The translations under genes were made by a program, and so were the position numbers. From Moraxellaceae bacterium (lineage in GTDB: Bacteria > Pseudomonadota > Gammaproteobacteria > Pseudomonadales > Moraxellaceae), in the NCBI GenBank assembly GCA_029267635.1, contig JAJUIK010000001.1, positions 1 to 64,000 of the forward strand: 64,000 nt of DNA, given 5' to 3'. The notes under the pieces are model-generated. The model had not been told where the DNA came from, made no database searches, and saw nothing but the letters and a program-made list of their open reading frames with translations. Below, piece by piece: positions 57,344 through 64,000 of the stretch (positions are counted from its first letter, which is position 1; each line of letters begins with the position of its first letter).

Positions 57344-58000
57344 ATGGCTGATGTCATTAAAGATTTAAGTGAATTGCGTTTAAGTTATCAGAAAGGTGAA
57401 TTGCATGAGACGCATGTGCATGAGCATCCACATGAGCAATTTTTATTGTGGTTTAACCATGCATTAGAGGCAAAATTGCCTGAGCCTTATGCCATGTCTG
57501 TCGCCACTGCCAGTGCAGCAGGTCGTCCGCATGTACGTACACTTTTGTTACGTGGTGCTACCGAAACGGGCTATGATTTTTATACCAATTATGACAGTCA
57601 GAAGGGATTGGACCTGGCAGAAAATCCGTATGCAGAACTGTTGTTTTATTGGCCAGCCTTGGAACAGCAAATTCGTATCCATGGCCGGGTTGAGAGAATT
57701 TCTGAAGAAGAATCGGTGGACTATTATCACAAGCGACCACGCGATAGCCAGATTGCCGCGCATATCAGTACGCCACAAAGTGGTGTCATTGCCAGCCGGG
57801 AAGAGCTCAAACAGCGTTTTGAGCAGTTACAGGATCAGGTAGAAGGTCAGGAGTGCCTGGATAAACCATGTTTCTGGGGCGGCTACCGTTTAGCACCGGA
57901 ATATTATGAATTCTGGCAAGGCCGTCCGAACCGTTTACATGATCGTCTGTGTTATGAAAAAATCGATGGTATGTGGAAATTACAACGATTAATGCCGTAA
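57344..58000 (+). CDS. pdxH: Pyridoxamine 5'-phosphate oxidase
   Basis: PdxH oxidises pyridoxine or pyridoxamine 5'-phosphate to PLP with FMN. The 218-residue protein has ELRLSYQKGEL at the N-terminus, the FMN-binding RTLLLRGATETGYDFYTNYDSQK region, and the C-terminal EFWQGRPNRLHDRL with the substrate-binding RLHDR. A perfect AAGGAG precedes the ATG. It starts 11 bases after glmM. Confidence 0.96.
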   Translation: MADVIKDLSELRLSYQKGELHETHVHEHPHEQFLLWFNHALEAKLPEPYAMSVATASAAGRPHVRTLLLRGATETGYDFYTNYDSQKGLDLAENPYAELLFYWPALEQQIRIHGRVERISEEESVDYYHKRPRDSQIAAHISTPQSGVIASREELKQRFEQLQDQVEGQECLDKPCFWGGYRLAPEYYEFWQGRPNRLHDRLCYEKIDGMWKLQRLMP

Positions 58001-59713
58001 ATGTCGAAGCTACAAATTAAACAGCGCCCATTTTTGACACGCGCTGACCAGTTTCAGGGCGTGCCGCCATTTGTTGCCGAGATTTTGGCCCGTCGCGGGG
58101 TACAGTCCGAGCAGGAACTTGAACTGAAGCTTAAGCATCTTTTGGTGCCGCGGATGAAAGGTCTGGATCAGGCGGTACAATTGATAGATACCGCGATTGA
58201 TCAGCAAAAAAAAATCATCATTGTTGGCGATTATGATGCGGATGGTGCGACCAGTACCACGCTGATGGTCTTGGCGCTGCGGGAGATGGGGGCACAGGTG
58301 AATTATCTGGTGCCAGACCGTTTTAAATATGGTTATGGCCTGACGCCTGCGATTGCTGACCTGGCATTTCAAAGTTATCAGCCTGATTTGCTGATTACCG
58401 TGGATAACGGTATTTCCAGTCATGCTGGCGTTGAACAGGCGCAAGCGCACGGCATGCAGGTAATTATTACCGATCATCACTTGACGACCAAAGCCACCCC
58501 GGCAGCCGAAGCTGTGGTCAATCCTAACCAGTTGGGCTGTGAATTTCCAAGCAAGGCTTTGGCTGGGGTAGGTGTGGCTTTTTATGTGCTGGCCAATCTG
58601 TCCAGTCATCGTGCCAAGCTGGGCAAATCCACGGCTAAAATGACGCAATATCTGGATCTGGTGGCCTTGGGAACCTATGCTGACGTGGCCAGTCTGGACT
58701 ATAACAACCGGATTTTGGTGGATGCCGGTCTGAAACGTATCCAGCGAAACCAGTGCCGTCCGGGGATCAGTGCCTTGCTGGACATTGCAAAACGCGATCC
58801 GCAACAATTGCAGGCCCAGGATCTGGGTTTTGTGCTCGGACCACGCATTAATGCGGCAGGCCGGATGGATACCATGGACATCGGCATTGAATGTCTACTC
58901 GCAGATGATCTGGCTCAAGCCTATCCTTTGGCCCAACAGCTGAATGAGCTTAATCTGGAACGCCGTCAGGTGGAATCGCAGATCAAGCAGGAAGCCCTGG
59001 AAGATTTACAGACTTTAGAACTGGATCAGGACAGCTTGCCGAGTGCCCTAGTGATGTTTCAGGAAAATTGGCATCAGGGCGTGATCGGGATTGTCGCCGG
59101 ACGTTTGAAAGAACAGTTTCATCGACCGAGTATTGTGTTTGCTGCGGATGAAGATGGTGAACATATCAAGGGCTCAGCACGCTCGATCGAGGGTATTCAT
59201 ATCCGTGATGCGATAGAACAGGTGGCTGAGCAGCATCCGCATTTAGTGCGATATTTTGGTGGGCATGCCGCAGCGGCGGGTCTCACCATTCGCAAAGCGC
59301 ACTTCGCTGAATTCCAGCGCGTATTTGTCGAACTGATTGACCGCATGGATGAAAGTTTGTTTCAAGCAACCTTATGGACAGATGGTGTCTTGCCTCATCC
59401 AACCTTACAGCTGGAAACAGTGGATCTGATTGCGCAATTGGGACCTTGGGGGCAGAAATTTCCTTCCCCGGTTTTTGAAGGCCGTTTCCGTGTGCTGGAT
59501 TATCGCTGGCTTAAAGAGCAGCATTTAAAATTACGTTTGGCGCTTGATACCGGGCAGATCGTGGATGCGATTGGCTTTAATTTGCGTGACCAGGTAAATT
59601 TTGACCCGATGCAGGATCAGGTCAATTTGGTTTATACGCTGGAACAGAATCAGTTTAATGGTGCAGTCAGTTTGCAACTCAGAATTCTACATTTGACCCA
59701 AGGTTCTGTATGA
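58001..59713 (+). CDS. recJ: Single-stranded-DNA-specific exonuclease RecJ
   Basis: RecJ degrades single-stranded DNA 5' to 3' in recombination and mismatch repair. The 570-residue DHH-family protein shows GDYDADGATS (Asp77, 79 and 81), TVDNGISS, TDHHLTT and GGHAAAAGLT (DHHA1 part), the ligands for Mn2+/Mg2+. The ATG directly follows the TAA of pdxH (no gap), which suggests translational coupling. A terminator follows. Confidence 0.96.
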   Translation: MSKLQIKQRPFLTRADQFQGVPPFVAEILARRGVQSEQELELKLKHLLVPRMKGLDQAVQLIDTAIDQQKKIIIVGDYDADGATSTTLMVLALREMGAQVNYLVPDRFKYGYGLTPAIADLAFQSYQPDLLITVDNGISSHAGVEQAQAHGMQVIITDHHLTTKATPAAEAVVNPNQLGCEFPSKALAGVGVAFYVLANLSSHRAKLGKSTAKMTQYLDLVALGTYADVASLDYNNRILVDAGLKRIQRNQCRPGISALLDIAKRDPQQLQAQDLGFVLGPRINAAGRMDTMDIGIECLLADDLAQAYPLAQQLNELNLERRQVESQIKQEALEDLQTLELDQDSLPSALVMFQENWHQGVIGIVAGRLKEQFHRPSIVFAADEDGEHIKGSARSIEGIHIRDAIEQVAEQHPHLVRYFGGHAAAAGLTIRKAHFAEFQRVFVELIDRMDESLFQATLWTDGVLPHPTLQLETVDLIAQLGPWGQKFPSPVFEGRFRVLDYRWLKEQHLKLRLALDTGQIVDAIGFNLRDQVNFDPMQDQVNLVYTLEQNQFNGAVSLQLRILHLTQGSV

Positions 59714-59716
59714 CCT

Positions 59717-59747
59717 AAAAAAACCGCTCTCTAGGAGCGGTTTTTTT
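59717..59747. terminator. Bidirectional terminator between recJ and the porin gene
   Basis: AACCGCTC pairs with GAGCGGTT around TCTAG, flanked by A6 and T7, so both convergent genes could use it. The plus tail is AGGGCTGAATATT, like the recurrent ATGGCTGAAT tail. Confidence 0.9.
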
Positions 59748-59758
59748 AGGGCTGAATA

Positions 59759-60535
59759 TTAGAAGCGATATTTCGCTGCAACCCCGAAGGTGTTGTAGTC
59801 TTCGTTACTGCCAGTTTCACCGAAACCAACACGACCTTCTAGGCTGACTTGTGGGGTGAAGAATTTACGCGCATTAATACCGACTTCATCGCGATCGGTC
59901 AAATCATTATTGTAGTAATCTGCACCGATACTGAATGATTTGTCGATAAAGTAATCGGCAGCCAGGTTATATTCGTCTAGATCACCAAAAGACGCACCGG
60001 CTTCTAAGTTGATGTCTTTACCGCCCATTTGCGTTACATATTTGGCACGCAATGTTGGGTCAACACCGTCATCATTGTCGTTGTCATAACCTTTGGCACC
60101 GACGGCAACCAGGAAGCCCGGAGCAGGTAGATAACCGACCTCAGCTGAATAGTAAGTGGTATCATCATCAAAAGGACCGACATCTACGTTTTCACGGCTG
60201 ACATTACCGCTGAGATAAAAATCTGAGTTTGGCATAAAGTATTCAATGCCTGCGCCATAGTCAGTCACTTCAAGATCATTGTCAAAATCTTGATATTGAA
60301 CCTGGGCTTTTACATTGCTGGCACGATCTAAGAAGGCTGCTTCTGCCAAAGGTGCATTACGGGTTTGGACCGGATTGAAGTAATACGTTCCTTCAGCGCC
60401 AAGTGAGTAGCCTGAGCTACCATTGTCCGGATCGATATAGCCGGCTGATGCACCGATTTCTGCTTGATAGGCATGTGCAGTACCGGTGATGGCCAATGCA
60501 GATAAAAGGGCTGAAGCAAGTGCTAATTTTTTCAT
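59759..60535 (-). CDS. Putative outer-membrane porin (Porin_7-like)
   Basis: The 258-residue protein has a signal peptide ending at AHA, then YQAEIGASAGYIDPDNGSSG and many alternating strands, ending in AAKYRF with a terminal Phe. The acidic turns and overall plan match the Acinetobacter putative-porin group (Porin_7). The ATG at 60535 follows GAGGAGATTCATC. A good sigma-70 promoter lies about 53 bases upstream of the ATG. Cargo unknown. Confidence 0.82.
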   Translation of the reverse strand: MKKLALASALLSALAITGTAHAYQAEIGASAGYIDPDNGSSGYSLGAEGTYYFNPVQTRNAPLAEAAFLDRASNVKAQVQYQDFDNDLEVTDYGAGIEYFMPNSDFYLSGNVSRENVDVGPFDDDTTYYSAEVGYLPAPGFLVAVGAKGYDNDNDDGVDPTLRAKYVTQMGGKDINLEAGASFGDLDEYNLAADYFIDKSFSIGADYYNNDLTDRDEVGINARKFFTPQVSLEGRVGFGETGSNEDYNTFGVAAKYRF

Positions 60536-60587
60536 GATGAATCTCCTCTTTGCACCCATTTTTATAAATGTTTTGTTACAAGTTTTA

Positions 60588-60615
60588 GTCTAGAGGAAAA
60601 AGGTGAAGCGTCAAT
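60588..60615 (-). promoter_or_regulatory. Sigma-70 promoter of the porin gene
   Basis: On the minus strand, TTGACG (complement 60610-60615), a 16-base spacer and TAGACT (complement 60588-60593) sit about 53 bases before the start codon. Confidence 0.65.
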
Positions 60616-60805
60616 TACGCTGATGTAATCGGATTGTAACATTAGTAATAACATGTAATTAATTTTTAATATATATATGATTTTAAACAAAAAAATATAA
60701 ATGTTTCGTTTTATTAATATTGTGGAGAGAATGTGTTTTTATCGGTTTTTATCGCTGATTTGTGAGAATTCATGTGCTGCTAGTCTCGAAGGAGGAGTTA
60801 ATAAC

Positions 60806-60868
60806 ATGAAAACTTTGCAGAAGAAAAACAGTGAACAGAGCAGGATTGTTGCTGTCATAAAACCGTGA
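60806..60868 (+). CDS. Possible 20-residue peptide
   Basis: GAAGGAGGAG, a near-perfect ribosome binding site, lies eight bases before an ATG that opens 20 basic codons (starts MKTLQKKNSEQSR). I do not recognise it. The strong site is the only support; it could also be a leader peptide for prfB, which starts 114 bases later. Confidence 0.3.
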   Translation: MKTLQKKNSEQSRIVAVIKP

Positions 60869-60981
60869 TAAACAGGGCAATGAGTGAGGTCAGTAGATGA
60901 CCGGATGATGAAAAGCATGAAGACCCGCAATACAGTATGGTAAAATATCGAGCTAATTTTTTCTGTTGAGAGATCAAATCC

Positions 60982-62077
60982 GTGGAAATCAATCCTTATC
61001 TAAACCAGTTAAAAGATTTGTCTGATCGTAGCCAAACTTTACGGGGGTATCTTTGACTACGATCTGAAAAAAGAACGTTTAGAAGAGGTACTCCGCGAGC
61101 TGGAAGATCCTGCAATCTGGAATGATCAAGGCCGGGCGCAAGCCATGGCGAAAGAGAAAGGCGAACTGGAAAACGTGCTGAATGTGTTGGATAACCTGGC
61201 GACGCAACTGGATGATGCCAAAGCCATGCTGGATCTGGCAGTTGAAGCTGACGATGAAAGTTTGCTGGTTGATGTACAAAGTGAGCTGGATTCGGCAGAA
61301 GAAGCGTTGGCCAAACTTGAATTCCGCCGCATGTTTAGTAATCCAATGGATCCAAATCCATGCTACGTCGAAATTCAGGCCGGTTCTGGCGGTACTGAAG
61401 CACAGGATTGGGCTTCCATGCTGCTGCGTATGTATATGCGCTGGATTGAACGTCATGGTTTTAAAGCCGAATTGATGGAAGAATCAGATGGTGATGTTGC
61501 CGGGATTAAATCGGCCACCATTCGTGTCGAAGGCGAGTATGCTTATGGCTGGTTGCGTACTGAATCCGGTGTACACCGTTTAGTGCGTAAATCGCCTTTT
61601 GACTCGGGCAACCGCCGTCATACCTCTTTCTCTGCGGTATTTGTTTCCCCTGAAATCGATGACAATATCGAAATCGAGATCAATCCATCCGATGTGCGTA
61701 CCGATACCTACCGTGCCTCAGGGGCGGGAGGTCAGCACATTAACAAAACTGACTCTGCCGTGCGTTTAACCCATGCACCAACAGGCATTGTGGTGGCGTG
61801 TCAGAACCAGCGTTCCCAACATGCCAACCGTGATCATGCTTGGAAACAGTTGCGTGCCAAGCTCTATGAATTAGAGATGAAAAAACGTAATGAAGCAGCG
61901 CAGGCACTAGAAGATACCAAGTCCGATATTGGTTGGGGATCGCAAATCCGTTCTTATGTCCTGGATGATTCCCGCATCAAAGACTTGCGTACCGGTGTGG
62001 AAAATTCCAATACCGGCGCGGTACTAGATGGTGATCTGGATAAATTTATTGAAGCCAGCTTGAAACAGGGTCTGTAA
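60982..62077 (+). CDS. prfB: Peptide chain release factor 2, with programmed +1 frameshift
   Basis: The first 24 codons (GTG start at 60982, [19 protein letters not shown]...) end in CTT TGA C (61051-61057). The ribosome shifts +1 at CTT to read GAC, and the remaining 340 codons follow. GGGGG at 61043-61047 acts as the internal Shine-Dalgarno, as in E. coli (RF2 senses its own level). The factor has SPF (tripeptide for UGA) and GGQ in [11 protein letters not shown], with Ala before SGAGGQ. Mature length is 364. Confidence 0.97.
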
Positions 62078-62100
62078 TCGACCTTGCAGTTTTTCAGTGA

Positions 62101-62132
62101 AAACATGCCAGATCATCTGGCCTGTTTTTTTA
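62101..62132 (+). terminator. Terminator of prfB
   Basis: GCCAGA (62107-62112) pairs with TCTGGC (62116-62121), ACA...TGT further out, then T7 and ATGGCAAGG. Confidence 0.85.
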
Positions 62133-62382
62133 TGGCAAGGTTCTGGAGAAACGTGCAGTTAACTGTTAGCGGATTCGGATGAGCAACCTTGCTGTGCGCA
62201 CAGGGCACTGTATAAAATGCCAGAAAATAAGTTCGTGCAGACCCGCGAGAAATTGGGGCAAAGCAGCGGCATTTTTTAAAGTTACCTTATTGATTTAATA
62301 AAGAAATAGATTGAATAAAAATAATCTTTTCCTTAGATTGAAATAAGCAATAAATGCAACACGGAGCGCGTGGATTTTACCT
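62133..62382. other. Gap between prfB terminator and the GGDEF gene
   Basis: Together with the prfB terminator this is a stretch of about 300 bases without a gene. It is AT-rich, with no ORF that has a ribosome binding site. It should hold the promoter of the GGDEF gene. Confidence 0.4.
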
Positions 62383-63542
62383 ATGCTAAGTTCAACTTTT
62401 AGCCAGTTTATTCTGGTTGCTCCATTGTGTTTAATCATTATCGGGCTGTGTTTTAGCCTGTACTGGTTTTTTCAACGCCAGTTTTCTTATCTGTTGTGGT
62501 TTGCTTGCGCTGCGATTCTGGCCGGCTCTAATTTGCTGGTGCTGAGCCTGATTTCTCCTGCGGAAACGTACCGTTGGGCTTTTTTTATCTGGCCACTTAT
62601 ATCTGTTTGCTCCAGGCGATTTGCCTGCGTCTAGCCACCCAAGTATCCTGGCGATTTTGTGCCGTGGTCACTGTGCTGGTACAAGCAGGTATCTTTTACT
62701 ACGCCGTCATTGATAATCAGCTGATATATCGGGTGATGATTGGTGGACTGGGCTTTATTACGCTTTGTCTGCATAAATTGCCGGCGATTTATCGTGCACC
62801 TTCCCAGCATCATGTGGATCAGTGGCTTAAGGGTGTTTTTTATCTGCTGCTGGCGTATTTGCTGGTACGGGAAGCCCTCGTGTTTCAGTTAATCCATGAG
62901 GGTGCGATAAATTTTCAATATAATCAAAGTATTTTCTGGTTTGTGGCGCAAGTGGCTAGCCTGTTTTTTCTCTGGCTATTTTCAGTGTTGTTTCTGGTCA
63001 GCAATATCAAAGACCATATGAATGTCCTGTCGACAGAACGCAATATCGATGCCTTGACCGGAGTGACCAACCGGCGCTGTTTTTTTGAGTGTGCCAAGCA
63101 ATATTGTCCGCCGAAACCGCATATCCAGCACGCCCTATTTATGTGTGATCTCGATCATTTTAAAGAGATCAATGACCAGCATGGCCATCAGATCGGGGAT
63201 GAGGTGCTGAAAGGTTTCGCCAGTACGGTACGTTCAGTATTAAGGGAAAAAGATGTATTGGCCCGAATTGGCGGCGAAGAATTTGTCGGGATTTTGTGTG
63301 AGACCAGCCTGCAGGAAGCCTTGGCCGTTATTGAGCGGATTTCTCAAGCCTTGGCAGTACCTTTACAAATAGAAGAAGACAGAGAGATTCGGGTCACGGC
63401 CAGTTTTGGTCTGGTGATGCTGACAGATTTTGTCACGGTCGAAGCTGCGTTAAAGGCGGCAGATAATTTGATGTATCAAGCCAAAGCTGCTGGACGCAAT
63501 AATGTGCAATATGTTTTGGTATCTTCACCTATTTTTCAGTGA
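62383..63542 (+). pseudogene. GGDEF diguanylate cyclase, frameshifted at a T7 run
   Basis: The first frame encodes membrane segments and stops after 83 codons; a second frame from 62574 carries on. Adding one T to the T7 run at 62580-62586 joins them into a 386-residue protein. The N-terminal half has five or so membrane segments; the C-terminal half is a GGDEF domain with DLDHFKEIND and RIGGEEF, plus an RxxD inhibitory site (REKD) five residues before GGEEF. Everything else is intact, so an active c-di-GMP synthase is likely when the frame is restored. Slippage, phase variation or a sequencing error are all possible. Confidence 0.8.
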
Positions 63543-63673
63543 GTACGTTTGCGCTAGACAAAGGACGTTCTACCCAAGAGCAGATGCACAGAATATAAAA
63601 CACGATGCTACACTATGCGTTTAGACCAAGAGATGCAGACGTATTTCATAAAAAAGTATAAGTATCGAAAAAT

Positions 63674-63706
63674 ATCGATATTAATATCGATAAAAATAGA
63701 TATAAT
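63674..63706 (+). promoter_or_regulatory. Operator-like palindrome and -10 of the ArsR-type gene
   Basis: ATCGATATTAATATCGAT (63674-63691) is a perfect 18-base palindrome. It ends nine bases before TATAAT (63701-63706), so it covers the spacer and -35 region of the promoter of the ArsR-type gene, as expected for an autorepressor. Confidence 0.6.
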
Positions 63707-63747
63707 GCAATGATGAGGATGTGTCTGCTGCTGTGAAAGAGTAAAAC

Positions 63748-64000
63748 TATGGACACTGAAGCGATTTATAAAGCCTTGGCTAATCCTATCCGCCGACAGA
63801 TTTTGCAATGCTTGAAAGATCCTGAGCATTTTTTATCTGCCGATGAATGCGGGAATGACTTTAGCCGTGGCGTATGTGCCGGGCATATCGAGAAAATCGG
63901 CAACCTGTCGCAATCGACCATGTCCAACCATTTGTCTGTTCTACAGCAGGCGGGTTTGATTCAGGCGACCAAGTATGGTCAATGGTCTTATTTTTCACGT
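63748..64000 (+). CDS. ArsR-family transcriptional regulator (partial at the window end)
   Basis: The frame is open from the ATG at 63748 to the window edge (84 codons). It begins MDTEAIYKALANPIRRQIL, the start of the ArsR winged helix, and contains the recognition helix LSQSTMSNHLSVLQQAGLI. Two cysteines (DECGNDFSRGVCAG) lie between them, which could bind a metal or sense thiol state. The C-terminus lies outside the window. The palindrome upstream suggests autoregulation. Confidence 0.88.

Larger units (their letters stand above)
60536..60981. other. Intergenic region between the divergent porin gene and prfB
   Basis: This 446-base AT-rich gap holds the porin promoter (60588-60615), a 20-codon ORF with a very strong ribosome binding site (60806-60868) and the approach to prfB. 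A TATATATATATG stretch near 60670 is a simple repeat. No other feature is clear. Confidence 0.5.

Noticed and set aside
58010..58807. 265-codon minus-strand ORF inside recJ
   Set aside because: Shadow of recJ; no ribosome binding site and no domain.

Overview
The window is chromosomal DNA from a gammaproteobacterium of the family Moraxellaceae, almost certainly Acinetobacter. The evidence is gene content and order (serB beside an Smp-like membrane gene, phoB-phoR, a short division cluster running murG-murC-ddl-ftsQ-ftsA-ftsZ followed by lpxC, an E2 subunit with three lipoyl domains, a Porin_7-type porin) and base composition that looks to be in the mid-40s percent GC by eye. Nearly all of it is core genome. 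I see no prophage, transposase, CRISPR array, rRNA or tRNA gene.

Layout. 1-9.2 kb: riboflavin (ribB), serine (serB), D-aminoacyl-tRNA proofreading (dtd), NAD salvage (pncB) and phosphatidylserine decarboxylase (psd). 9.2-11.3 kb: the PhoB/PhoR phosphate two-component system. 11.7-18.2 kb: an SDR, a MATE exporter, a YbdL-like aminotransferase, DUF445 and DUF924 proteins, and two lipoproteins, one only 25 residues long. 18.3-24.6 kb: gshA-dsbB, two alpha/beta hydrolases, and parE. 24.6-31.1 kb: OmpW, a DUF1877-like protein, a frameshifted Tsx-like porin, an HPF/RaiA-like protein, an ankyrin protein, an outer-membrane barrel and DsbD. 31.2-37.4 kb: azoreductase, HSL esterase, DUF2147, an ArsC-like protein, xthA, pyrE, DUF3565 and gshB. 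37.7-47.2 kb: the wall/division block, lpxC, a DciA-like protein and an M23 peptidase. 47.4-53 kb: aceE-aceF and a TMEM165/GDT1-type manganese exporter behind a manganese riboswitch. 53-64 kb: an MBL-fold protein, guaB, glmM-pdxH-recJ, a porin, prfB with its +1 frameshift, a GGDEF protein broken at a T7 run, and the start of an ArsR regulator.

The most interesting non-coding element lies between the ArsC-like gene and xthA. On the minus strand, about 160 nt carry eight GGA motifs, several of them in hairpin loops, and end in a hairpin: the architecture of a CsrB/RsmZ-type RNA that titrates CsrA. A palindrome with a 6-nt centre lies about 50 bp upstream, where a GacA-type activator would bind.

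Several genes work together. gshA and gshB make glutathione. DsbB and DsbD serve the oxidative and reductive branches of periplasmic thiol chemistry. murG, murC, ddl and glmM feed peptidoglycan synthesis beside ftsQAZ. lpxC commits carbon to lipid A. Intrinsic terminators are frequent, many are bidirectional between convergent genes, and several share a T-tract followed by ATGGCTG-like sequence.
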